From NCBI RefSeq assembly GCF_021556395.1, contig NZ_JAKGCS010000005.1, positions 192,621 to 256,620 of the forward strand: a DNA stretch of 64,000 nt. The letters run 5' to 3'. The notes under the pieces are model-generated. The model was given only the letters and a program-made list of their open reading frames with translations, was not told the DNA's origin and did not search any database. A program made the translations under genes and the position numbers. Shown here in pieces: positions 1 to 8,003 of the stretch (positions within the stretch are counted from its first letter, which is position 1; every line of letters begins with the position of its first letter). The stretch is from Acuticoccus kalidii (GTDB lineage: Bacteria > Pseudomonadota > Alphaproteobacteria > Rhizobiales > Amorphaceae).

Positions 1-1052
1 CAGGAGGCCGGATGGCGCGGTATCCCGACGGCGCAATTTTCGCGCAACTTGATGTCGATGCGCCGGAAGCTGCCGGAATTGACCGGCACCGAATGGTCTT
101 TGATCGCGTTGTAGATGCCGATCATCGCCGCCGTGCTCGCGGTGCCCTCGGTGAGGTTGAGGCCGCAGGGCTGGCAATCGACATTGTCGGTGAGGTCGAC
201 CTCGATGCGCGCCGCCTCGGCGTCGACCTTGATCGTGACGTTGACCGGGATCCCGTCCGGGACGCCCGGAAACGGATCATGGCCGGAGTGGACGGTGGTC
301 GACCCGGTCGACAGGCGCTTGATCGCCTGGACCATCTTTTCCTCGGAATAGTCGAACCAGCTTTCCGCATAATCCTCGAGCGCGTCCCAGCCGAATTCCT
401 CGCCGAGCGTCAGAAGCTCTCGCTCGCCGATGCGCACGGCCGCCAGCGTCGCGAGATAGTCGCCCCACCACTGCTCCGACACGCGGATGCGCGCGCGGCA
501 CATGCGGATGAGATCCTGATTGTCCCGGTAGCCGGACTGGATCTTGGCGGCGGAGAAGATCAGCGCGCCCTCTTCGTAGACGTCCGAGGCGTCGCCCATG
601 TAGGTCGTCGGCTTGGAGTTGCCGCAGTCGGCCTGGTGGGCTTTCGCGAGGACGAAGAAGCGCGGGGTGCCGCCTTCGTCCACCACCGGCACGATGAGGC
701 AGTGATCGGCGGCGTGCGAGTTGCCCTCATAGGGGCTGTTGTGGATGTAGCAGTCACCCGCCTTCAGCGTCTTGTGGTGCCGGCGGACGGCCTCGCACAT
801 GAGGTCCGGCCCCAGAAGGGTGTGGATCGGCAGGCTCTCGGCCGTCGCGAGGAGGCGGCAATCGGCCGTCAGCACCACGCACGAGAAGTCGTGCGCGGTG
901 TTGAGGACGCCGGAGCGCGCGGTGCGGAAGAGCGTGTTCTGCATCTTCCGCGCGATGCCCTCCATCCGGTTCGAGAGCAGCGCCATCTTGACGCCGCTCG
1001 ACCCGGTCGCGGGCTCCAGGGTCGGCTTGGCGACGGTCTGGATGTTCATCAT
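1..1052 (-). CDS. Hydantoinase B/oxoprolinase-family subunit, 3' end outside window
   Basis: The minus-strand reading frame starts at ATG 1050-1052 and stays open to the window edge, giving about 350 residues of a family that is usually 550-650 residues long, so the C-terminal part is missing. It belongs to the HyuB (hydantoinase B) family, the partner of HyuA-type ATPases in ATP-dependent hydrolysis or carboxylation of cyclic amides or ketones. Family features visible are the NTAHDFSC stretch, the HNSPYEGNSHAADH block and WWGDYLATL. It is very similar, residue by residue, to the gene immediately upstream in transcription (1049-2866), so the two are tandem paralogues. The ATG overlaps the TGA of that gene by four bases, which implies translational coupling. 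Substrate specificity cannot be read from sequence. Confidence 0.9.
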   Translation of the reverse strand, partial: MMNIQTVAKPTLEPATGSSGVKMALLSNRMEGIARKMQNTLFRTARSGVLNTAHDFSCVVLTADCRLLATAESLPIHTLLGPDLMCEAVRRHHKTLKAGDCYIHNSPYEGNSHAADHCLIVPVVDEGGTPRFFVLAKAHQADCGNSKPTTYMGDASDVYEEGALIFSAAKIQSGYRDNQDLIRMCRARIRVSEQWWGDYLATLAAVRIGERELLTLGEEFGWDALEDYAESWFDYSEEKMVQAIKRLSTGSTTVHSGHDPFPGVPDGIPVNVTIKVDAEAARIEVDLTDNVDCQPCGLNLTEGTASTAAMIGIYNAIKDHSVPVNSGSFRRIDIKLRENCAVGIPRHPAS

Positions 1053-2866
1053 GCGGCTCCCGTCATTTCGGCTGTGAGGCGCGCGCGGGTCTCGCGCGTC
1101 GCGGCGGCATCGATCGCGAGCGTATCGTCGGCACGGCTGCCGGTGGTGACGACGCCGTAGATGTTGCGGGCGCGCTCGGCGCTGATCCAGCCGTCTTTGA
1201 CGTCCGCGAGGACGCGCTCGGGCGCGCGCGCCAGCGGCGAGCCATAGCCGCCGCCTCCGGCCGAGTAGGAGACGATCGTCTCGCCTGGACCGAGCGCGGC
1301 GCCATAGCAGGCGGGCAGGGTGGTGAGCGATCCGTCCGTTTCCGCCTTCAACGCGCGCGAGGGGGCGCCCGGCCCGCCGCCTTGCGCACCGAGGGCGACA
1401 TTCTGCGAGCCGTCGGCGGTGTAGAGCACCTTCATGGTGCAATCCTCGATGGGGCCGAACTCGGCCCGGATCGAGGGCGCCCCGCGGAAGGTGCCGGCGC
1501 CTTCGGTGTCGACCTGCATTTCCCGGCCGGCGACGTAGATCGGATGGTGCAGCTCGTCCACCTCGATACTGTCGATATGGCACATGCCCGCATTGCCGGC
1601 ATGGATGATGAAGAGAAAGCCGTCGGTCACGGGCGTGCCGGCGCCGCCGGTGATGCCGATATGGACCTGGTTGACGAAGGGTTCGTTGTCATGGCGCGGG
1701 TCGCGGCCGGAGATGACGCCCATGCCGGGCGGCATGATCGGCCCGGTCTCCGCCATACCGAAGCCCGGCGCGATCTCCGCGATCGCCCTCTGCACCGGAT
1801 TCGACACGCGGTCGGCAAGGTTCGTCGTCGCCACCGAGCAGGACGCCGGATGGCGCGGGATGCCGACGCAGCAATTTTCGCGCAGGCGAATGTCGACGCG
1901 GCGGAAGCTGCCGGCGTTTACCGGCACCGTGTGATCGATGAGCCCGTTGAAGATCGCGACCATTGCCGCCGAGGACGAGGTGCCCTCGGTGAGGTTGAGG
2001 CCGGTCGGCGTGCAATCCGGGTTCCGGGTGAGGTCGACGCGGATCATCGCGCCTTCGGAATCGATCTCGACATCGGCCGTGATCGGGATGCCCTCCGGCA
2101 CCCCGGGGAAGGGGTCGTGCGCGGTGTAGACCGTGCGCTTGCCGGACGGCAGGCGGGAGATGGCGTCGACCATCTTCTTCTCGGAATAGTCGAACCAGTC
2201 TTCCGCGTAGTCCTCGAGCGCCTCCCAGCCGACCTCGCCGCCGAGGGCGAGAAGCTCGCGCTCGCCGATGCGGACCGCGCCGAGGGTGGCGAGATAGTCG
2301 CCCCACCACTGTTCCGAGACGCGGATGCGCGCGCGGCACATGCGGATGAGATCCTCGTTGTCCGTGTAGTCGGACTGGATCTTGGCGGCGGAGAAGATCA
2401 GCGCGCCCTCTTCGTAGACGTCGGCGACGTCGGCGACATAGGTCGTCGGCTTGGCATTGCCGCAATCGGCCTGATGGGCCTTCGCGAGAACGAAGAAGCG
2501 CAGCGTCCCGCCCGCGTCGATGACCGGGACGATGAGGCAATGGTCCGCCGCGTGCGAGTTCCCCTCATAGGGGCTGTTGTGCAGGAAGCAGTCCCCGGCT
2601 TTGAGGTCCGGGTGATAGTGCTTAACGGTGCGGCACATGATGTCCGGCCCCGTCAGCGTGTGGCTCGGCAGGCTCTCCGCGGCGGCGAGGAGCCGGCAGT
2701 CCGGCGTCAGGATCACGCACGAGAAATCGTGTGCGGTGTTGAGGATGCCGGAGCGCGCGGTGCGGAAGAGCGTGTTCTGCATCTTCCGGGCGATGCTCTC
2801 GAACCGGCTCGACAGGATCGCGGTGCGGACGCCGTCGGCGCGCGGCGCGGAGATTTGTTTTTCCAT
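1049..2866 (-). CDS. Hydantoinase B/oxoprolinase-family subunit (second copy)
   Basis: A 605-residue HyuB-family protein. The start at ATG 2864-2866 (MEKQISAPRAD) was chosen because it sits eight bases after the stop of the HyuA gene; the frame is open further upstream, but that part is antisense-like arginine-rich translation of hyuA in another frame. Conserved blocks include NTAHDFSCVILTPDC, HNSPYEGNSHAADHC, WWGDYLATLGAVRIGERELL and a glycine-rich C-terminus with SAGGGGYG. The neighbouring partial gene (1-1052) encodes a close paralogue. Family members form the second subunit of ATP-dependent hydantoinases, oxoprolinases, caprolactamase or acetone/acetophenone carboxylases. Which reaction applies here is not known; the substrate is probably nitrogen-containing judging from the transport and aminotransferase genes nearby. 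Confidence 0.93.
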   Translation of the reverse strand: MEKQISAPRADGVRTAILSSRFESIARKMQNTLFRTARSGILNTAHDFSCVILTPDCRLLAAAESLPSHTLTGPDIMCRTVKHYHPDLKAGDCFLHNSPYEGNSHAADHCLIVPVIDAGGTLRFFVLAKAHQADCGNAKPTTYVADVADVYEEGALIFSAAKIQSDYTDNEDLIRMCRARIRVSEQWWGDYLATLGAVRIGERELLALGGEVGWEALEDYAEDWFDYSEKKMVDAISRLPSGKRTVYTAHDPFPGVPEGIPITADVEIDSEGAMIRVDLTRNPDCTPTGLNLTEGTSSSAAMVAIFNGLIDHTVPVNAGSFRRVDIRLRENCCVGIPRHPASCSVATTNLADRVSNPVQRAIAEIAPGFGMAETGPIMPPGMGVISGRDPRHDNEPFVNQVHIGITGGAGTPVTDGFLFIIHAGNAGMCHIDSIEVDELHHPIYVAGREMQVDTEGAGTFRGAPSIRAEFGPIEDCTMKVLYTADGSQNVALGAQGGGPGAPSRALKAETDGSLTTLPACYGAALGPGETIVSYSAGGGGYGSPLARAPERVLADVKDGWISAERARNIYGVVTTGSRADDTLAIDAAATRETRARLTAEMTGAA

Positions 2867-2874
2867 GCCGGGCC

Positions 2875-4932
2875 TCAGAAGGTGATGCGCAGGCCGCCGC
2901 CTTCGGTGCGGCGCGCCTGGGTGTTGGGGTCGACGACAACGGTGGTGAAGGACGATTCGATGATCGCCGGGCCGGCGACCTCGCGGTCGGAGCCCATCGT
3001 CTCGAAGCGGATCACCTCCGCGTCGGTCCATCCGGTCTCGCTGAAATAGACCTTGCGGTTGGTGAGCGTGCCGCCGGGCGCTTCCGGGGGAAGCTGGCCG
3101 GTGCCGCCTTCGCGGATGACGCAGCTCACCTTCGCGCGCCAGGTGACGAACTCGATGTCGCTCTCGTCGTCGGTGATCTCGAAGATCTGGCGGTGCGTGG
3201 CGTGGAAGGCGGCGCACAGCGCGTCGAGATCGGCCTGGGTCTCGATCCGGCCCTTTTCCATCGGGGTTTCGATTTCCCAGATCTGGTGCATGTAACGCGC
3301 TTCGACCGAGAAGGTGATCGTGTTGCGCAGGGCATCGGAGCCGGGGCCGGCGGCGAAGGCCTTGCAACGCTCTTCCAGCGACGCGAGCACGGCGTTCACC
3401 GCGTCGAAGTCGAACTTGGCGTCGGTGGTGTAGAGCATTTGCGCATAGTCGGACGAGATGTCGGACATCAGCGCGCCGGCGGCCGAGAGGACGGAGCCCG
3501 CCTCCGGGATGAGGACGCCCGCGCAGCCGAGCCGGCGACCGACCGCGACGGCGTTGAGGCCGGCCGCGCCGCCGCCGCCCATCAGGATGGCGGTCGACGG
3601 GTCGATGCCCTGGTTGACGGTGATCTCGTCGATCGCGCCGACCATCTTCTCGGTGGCGAGGGTGAGAACCGAGGCCGCCGCCTCCTCGACGGTGAGGCCG
3701 AGCGGATCGGCGATCTTCTCCTTGAGGACGTCGCGCGCCGCCTCACGGTCGAGCACCATGGTGCCGCCGAGGAAGAAATCCGGGTCGATATAACCGAGAA
3801 TGATCGAGCAGTCCGTGACGGTCGGCTCCGTGCCGCCTTTGCCGTAGGAGACGGGGCCGGGGGTCGAGCCGGCCGATTGCGGGCCGACGCGCAGGAGGCC
3901 GCCATCATCGACCCAGGCGATCGAGCCGCCGCCGGCGCCGATCGACTTCACGTCGACGGAGGGAAAGCCCGTCATGTGGCCGCGGAAAGGTTGGCCGATC
4001 CACGTCTCACGCGTCCACGGGATCCGCCCGTCCCGGACGAGGGAGACGTCGTAGGTCGTGCCGCCGGTGTCGGCGACGATGGCGGGACGCCCGTCGAAAT
4101 CGCGATCGGAATAGAAGCGCCCGGCGACGGGGGCCATCGCGGGGCCGGAATTGATCGAGTGGATCGGGGCGCGGGCGACGATCGAGGCGTCCATGATGCC
4201 GCCGCCGGAGGTCACCATCAGCGTGCGGCCGGTGAAGCCGGCCTCGCCGAGGCGGCGGGTGAGGCTGTCGAGATAGTCGAACATCAACGGCTTCAGCGAG
4301 GCGTCGATGACGGTCGCGGAGGCGCGGCGATATTCGCGCAGCGTCGGGTTCAGCGAGTGGGAGAGGCTGACCGGAATACCCGGCAGATGCTCCGCGAGAA
4401 GCTCGCCGACACGCTTTTCATGCACGGGATTGACGATTGACCATAGGAGGCAGACCCCGACCGCCTCCACCTTCATCGCCTTCAGCTTCTCGACGATCTC
4501 GAGGACGGCCGCCTCGTCGAGCGCCTCGCGAACGGTGCCGTTCGCCATGACGCGCTCCGGCACCTCGAAGGTGAGGCGGCGCGGCACGTAGGGCTCGGGG
4601 AACGGGACGGTGAAGTTGAACGGCTCGGTCCGCCCGCCTTCGCGGATCACCAGGATATCGGGGTGCCCCTTGGTGGTGAGGAAGGCGGTTTTCGCGGTGT
4701 TGCCGGTGAGGATCGCGTTGATGGCGCGCGTCGTGCCGTGAATGAACGCATCGGCGCGGCCGAGGAAGGTCGCGAGGTCCTCGCCGGCATGGTCTGCGGC
4801 GAGACGGAGCGCGTCGAGCACGCCGCGGACCGGATCGTCCGGGGTGGTCGAGGCTTTGAAGAGGCGGATCGTGTCGCCCTCTTCAACAACGAGATCGGTG
4901 AAGGTGCCGCCGGTATCGCAAGCCAGACGCAT
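2875..4932 (-). CDS. Hydantoinase A-type ATPase subunit
   Basis: A 685-residue HyuA-family protein of the ASKHA (actin/hexokinase-like) ATPase fold. The N-terminal phosphate-binding motif DTGGTFTD is at residues 6-13, a second DTGGTTYDVS motif lies near residue 290, and the glycine-rich SIGAGGGSIAWVD lies near 330. It normally pairs with HyuB to activate a carbonyl group by phosphorylation. It is the first gene of a minus-strand operon followed by two HyuB paralogues, with gaps of 8 bp and a 4-bp overlap. Its promoter region (4933-5064) is shared with the divergent chaperonin-like gene and contains a GTGATCAC palindrome. The substrate is unknown. Confidence 0.93.
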   Translation of the reverse strand: MRLACDTGGTFTDLVVEEGDTIRLFKASTTPDDPVRGVLDALRLAADHAGEDLATFLGRADAFIHGTTRAINAILTGNTAKTAFLTTKGHPDILVIREGGRTEPFNFTVPFPEPYVPRRLTFEVPERVMANGTVREALDEAAVLEIVEKLKAMKVEAVGVCLLWSIVNPVHEKRVGELLAEHLPGIPVSLSHSLNPTLREYRRASATVIDASLKPLMFDYLDSLTRRLGEAGFTGRTLMVTSGGGIMDASIVARAPIHSINSGPAMAPVAGRFYSDRDFDGRPAIVADTGGTTYDVSLVRDGRIPWTRETWIGQPFRGHMTGFPSVDVKSIGAGGGSIAWVDDGGLLRVGPQSAGSTPGPVSYGKGGTEPTVTDCSIILGYIDPDFFLGGTMVLDREAARDVLKEKIADPLGLTVEEAAASVLTLATEKMVGAIDEITVNQGIDPSTAILMGGGGAAGLNAVAVGRRLGCAGVLIPEAGSVLSAAGALMSDISSDYAQMLYTTDAKFDFDAVNAVLASLEERCKAFAAGPGSDALRNTITFSVEARYMHQIWEIETPMEKGRIETQADLDALCAAFHATHRQIFEITDDESDIEFVTWRAKVSCVIREGGTGQLPPEAPGGTLTNRKVYFSETGWTDAEVIRFETMGSDREVAGPAIIESSFTTVVVDPNTQARRTEGGGLRITF

Positions 4933-4970
4933 GAACGTCCTCTCCTATGTGGTCGGGCGGGTCGGATATA

Positions 4971-4978
4971 GTGATCAC
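4971..4978. promoter_or_regulatory. GTGATCAC palindrome in the hyu/chaperonin divergent promoter
   Basis: A perfect 8-bp palindrome lies in the 132-bp divergent intergenic region, 38 bp upstream of the HyuA start and about 86 bp upstream of the chaperonin-like start. It has the same core as the 18-bp palindrome at 6788-6805 in front of the ABC importer operon. A GntR-family regulator is encoded at 12754-13446. Binding by that protein is inference. Confidence 0.5.
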
Positions 4979-5064
4979 ACTTTTCCGCCTTGGCCCGCCA
5001 TATGCAAGGGTGGTGCCAGGAAATAATCTTGTGAAGCTCTGTAAATAGCCAGGTATTGATCGAG

Positions 5065-6630
5065 ATGAACGCAAGGATAATTCGCCTGGAGGCGCGCGCG
5101 CGGGCGCCGATCGCGTGCGGAATCGACCTCGTGGCGGACACCGTGGCGACCACCATCGGCCCGTGCGGGCGTGCCGTGTTGTCGGGTCGCCCGAACCGGG
5201 CGCCGGAATGGCTCTCGGGCGGATACGCGATCGCAAAGGCGCTGGAGGACGACGCGCCCGGCCGGCGCGCCGGCGTCGTCGCGATGCGCGAGCTCGCCTG
5301 GCAGACTTCGCAGTCGGTCGGAGACGGCACGGCGACCGCGATCCTGATTGCCCGTGCGCTGCTGCGCGATGGTGAAAAGGCAATCCTTGCGGGTCACGCG
5401 CCGACCGGGTTGCGCCGCGAGATGGAGCGGGAAAAGCGCACTGTCATCGCCGCGCTTCATGCTGCCGCGGAGCCCGCGAACGAGGCGGATTTGCTGGCGA
5501 TCGCGACGCGCGCGGCGGGCGGCGACGGGGCCCTCGGGGCGCGGATTGCGCAGGCTGTGTCGGCGGCGGGGGCGGACGGTGCCGTGACTGTCGCGCGGGC
5601 GCTGACCGAGCGTGACGAGAGTGTGCACGAGCCCGGCATGTATTTCGAAACCGCCTGGGCGAGCCCGCACCTCGCAACCGATCCGGCCGTGAGCGAGACC
5701 GTCGTCGAGGCGCCGCTGGTGCTTCTCTATAACGGTATCGTCGAGACCTTTTCGTCGCTCTCCCGCGTCCTCGAGATGATCGCCAAGGCGGGCAAGAGCC
5801 TCCTCATCGTGGCCGATGCGTTCGGCGACGAGGCGATCGGAACGCTCGTCAAGAACCAGCAAAACGGCCTCAAAGTCGCCGCAGCCCGCGCGCCCGGCGC
5901 AGGGCTTTGGAAGGCGCGTTATCTCGATGACATCGCGGCGGCGACGGGCGCTTCGGTGATCGCGCCCCATTTCGGAACGTCGCTCGAAGGGCTGCGGCCG
6001 TCGATGCTTGGGCAAGCCGGTCGCGCGCGTGTGACGGCGCGCGGTCTCGCCATCGTCGATGGTGGCGGGGAGGCCGATACGGTGGCCCGTTATGCCGAGG
6101 GGCTGCGCGTCATGATGGAGGCGGAGACGTCGCTTTCGCTCGATCGGGAGCGGTATGCCGAGCGTCTTGCCCGCTTTACCGGCGGCATCGTCGAGGTGCG
6201 CGTCGGCGGGCGTGACAAGCGGGAGCAAGACGAACGGAAAACCCAGGCGGAGCGGGCGCTTTCGGCTGTCCGTGCGGCGCTCAAGGAGGGCGTCGCGCCG
6301 GGTGGAGCGGCGGCCTATATCCGCGCCGCGCGGGCGGGTTGCGGCGACGCGTCGGATGCCGCGATACTGGCGCGCCGCGTGTTCGCCGAGGCGCTCGCCG
6401 CACCGACGGCGGCGATTGCCGCGAACGCCGGTCTCGACGGCCGCGCCGTGGCGCGCACCCTCGCCGAGGCGCCGCGCGATTTCGCCTTCGACGTCACGCT
6501 GCGCCGCATGGCGCCCGCGCGCCCACTGGCCGAGCCAGTCGCTGTGCTGACTGCCGCTTTGAGTGGCGCCGCGTCGACGGCGACGACCTTCATGGGTGTC
6601 GCCGCGTCGATCTCGATGGTTTCCGAATGA
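5065..6630 (+). CDS. Divergent GroEL-like chaperonin lacking ATPase aspartates
   Basis: A 521-residue protein colinear with GroEL over its full length: TTIGPCGRA (GroEL TLGPKGRN), VGDGTATA (AGDGTTTA), LVKNQQNGLKVAAARAPG (LVVNTMRGIVKVAAVKAPG), ERLARFTGGIVEVRVG and RALSAVRAALKEGVAPGG. With the ATG start the numbering nearly matches GroEL. Position 52 is Gly instead of the catalytic Asp, D87 is kept, Thr90 is Ala, and the position of catalytic Asp398 is Arg397. The C-terminal GGM tail is absent and no groES gene is adjacent. In the apical domain SPYF has become SPHL and VVNT has become VKNQ. I chose ATG 5065; an in-frame TTG at 5056 would add three residues. It is divergent from the HyuA/HyuB operon, so a client role for those large subunits is the obvious hypothesis. 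Confidence 0.9.
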   Translation: MNARIIRLEARARAPIACGIDLVADTVATTIGPCGRAVLSGRPNRAPEWLSGGYAIAKALEDDAPGRRAGVVAMRELAWQTSQSVGDGTATAILIARALLRDGEKAILAGHAPTGLRREMEREKRTVIAALHAAAEPANEADLLAIATRAAGGDGALGARIAQAVSAAGADGAVTVARALTERDESVHEPGMYFETAWASPHLATDPAVSETVVEAPLVLLYNGIVETFSSLSRVLEMIAKAGKSLLIVADAFGDEAIGTLVKNQQNGLKVAAARAPGAGLWKARYLDDIAAATGASVIAPHFGTSLEGLRPSMLGQAGRARVTARGLAIVDGGGEADTVARYAEGLRVMMEAETSLSLDRERYAERLARFTGGIVEVRVGGRDKREQDERKTQAERALSAVRAALKEGVAPGGAAAYIRAARAGCGDASDAAILARRVFAEALAAPTAAIAANAGLDGRAVARTLAEAPRDFAFDVTLRRMAPARPLAEPVAVLTAALSGAASTATTFMGVAASISMVSE

Positions 6631-6761
6631 CGGCGGCATCCCGATGTTATTTTGGCGATTTTGCGGGCGTTTTTGGCGTTATGACTAGACGAAAGGCGCT
6701 TTGCTCATCCAGAGGATGACGATTGCGCACAAAATAATCTCGACAAACACCATGGAATACT

Positions 6762-6792
6762 TTGACAGTGGGGGACGGCCGCGGACTATTTT
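6762..6792 (+). promoter_or_regulatory. Candidate sigma70-type promoter of the ABC importer operon
   Basis: A perfect TTGACA box at 6762-6767 is followed by TATTTT at 6787-6792 (19-bp spacer) or ACTATT at 6785-6790 (17-bp spacer). The ATG of the first gene is at 6868. The downstream end of this promoter is overlapped by the palindrome at 6788-6805, as expected for a repressor site. The rest of the 6631-6867 gap shows no gene. Confidence 0.5.
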
Positions 6793-6805
6793 GTGATCAC
6801 AAAAT
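6788..6805. promoter_or_regulatory. 18-bp perfect palindrome, probable repressor operator
   Basis: The half-site is ATTTTGTGA followed by its exact reverse complement TCACAAAAT. It overlaps the -10 region of the candidate importer promoter. The core GTGATCAC also occurs in the hyu/chaperonin promoter at 4971-4978. The size and symmetry fit a GntR/FadR-type dimer, and such a regulator is encoded in the same module (12754-13446). Which protein binds is inferred, not shown. Confidence 0.6.
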
Positions 6806-6867
6806 GCGGTTCGAGACCCGGGCTGTCGCGTGGCTCGGGGAGATCGCGACACGACACGGGGAACGAG

Positions 6868-7959
6868 ATGACGACCGCACCTCCTGCCTCGCCGATCCTC
6901 GAGATCATTGATGCCGTTCACGTCTATGACGACGTCGTCGCCCTCGATGGCGTCAGCATCACGGCCGCGCCCGGCGAATTCCTCACCATCCTCGGCGAAA
7001 GCGGGTCGGGTAAGACGACGCTGTTGCGCATCATTTCCGGCCTCGAGACGCCTTATAGCGTGCGCGTCCTGCGGCTCGGCGGGGTCGACGTGCGCGACAC
7101 ACCGGCCTTCAAGCGCAACTGCACCACGGTCTTTCAGAACTACGCGCTGTTTCCGCACATGAGCGTCGGCGAGAATGTCGCCTACGGGCTGAAGGTGCGC
7201 GGCACGCCCGCCAGCGAACGCGAGACCCGCTCGCGCGAGGCGCTGCGCCTCGTCCAGCTCGAAGACATGTACGACCGCCGCGTCCACCAGCTTTCCGGCG
7301 GTCAGCGCCAGCGCGTGGCGCTCGCCCGCGCGCTCGTCCCCCAACCGGACATCCTGTTGCTCGACGAGCCGCTCGGCGCCCTCGACGAACGCCTCCGCGT
7401 CGACATGCAGGTCGAGCTCATGGGGCTGCAAAAGACGCTGGGCACCACCTTCGTCTACATCACGCACAGCCAGGAGGAGGCGCTCACCATGAGCGACCGC
7501 ATCCTCCTGATGCGTCACGGCAAGATCGAGCAGACCGGCACGCCGACCGATATTTTCGATCGGCCCGTCTCCGCCTTCGCGGCGCGCTTCATGGGCGTCG
7601 ACAACTGCTTCGAGGGTGACCTCATCTCGCTCGACGGCGAGCGGGCCGACGTGATGGTGGGCGGCGAACGCCTTGCCGGCCGCTGGTCGGGCAAGCGCAA
7701 GCCGAAAGCCGGCGAGAAGGTCGCGATCGGGATGCGCGCCGAGTGGCTGACCCTCGCCGACACCGCGCCGGACCGGGACGACATCAATGTCCTGCCCTGC
7801 CGCGGCGACGGCGCGATCTACAAGGGCAAATATCTCGACCGCACCGTCGACACCGGCGTCGCGCCGATGAAGGCGCGCATCTGGGACGTCGCGTCCGCCG
7901 TCCCCGAGCCGTCCTTCGTCTGGTGGAAGAAAGACGACTGCATCGTGATGAACGCCTGA
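6868..7959 (+). CDS. ABC transporter ATP-binding protein, polyamine (PotA) type
   Basis: A 363-residue ABC ATPase of the PotA/FbpC group. Walker A is GESGSGKTT, the Q-loop is FQNYALFPHMSVGENVAYGL, the signature is LSGGQRQRVALARAL and Walker B is ILLLDEPLGALD, followed by an H-loop THSQEEAL. The C-terminal hundred residues form the TOBE-like regulatory domain. ATG 6868 was chosen because it follows a GGGGAACGAG ribosome site; the open frame extends to 6793 without family similarity. It powers import together with the binding protein and two permeases that follow in the same direction. The binding protein and permeases are of the spermidine/putrescine class, but the true substrate is probably related to the hyu and aminotransferase genes. 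Confidence 0.93.
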   Translation: MTTAPPASPILEIIDAVHVYDDVVALDGVSITAAPGEFLTILGESGSGKTTLLRIISGLETPYSVRVLRLGGVDVRDTPAFKRNCTTVFQNYALFPHMSVGENVAYGLKVRGTPASERETRSREALRLVQLEDMYDRRVHQLSGGQRQRVALARALVPQPDILLLDEPLGALDERLRVDMQVELMGLQKTLGTTFVYITHSQEEALTMSDRILLMRHGKIEQTGTPTDIFDRPVSAFAARFMGVDNCFEGDLISLDGERADVMVGGERLAGRWSGKRKPKAGEKVAIGMRAEWLTLADTAPDRDDINVLPCRGDGAIYKGKYLDRTVDTGVAPMKARIWDVASAVPEPSFVWWKKDDCIVMNA

Positions 7960-8003
7960 GCCGACAGGCCGCCTATCGCTCCCAACCCATCCTGGAGAAC
8001 CGC

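Noticed and set aside
1382..3049. Plus-strand open frame of about 555 codons
   Set aside because: It overlaps the HyuB and HyuA coding regions in antisense and shows no motif; the minus-strand proteins are clearly homologous to known families.
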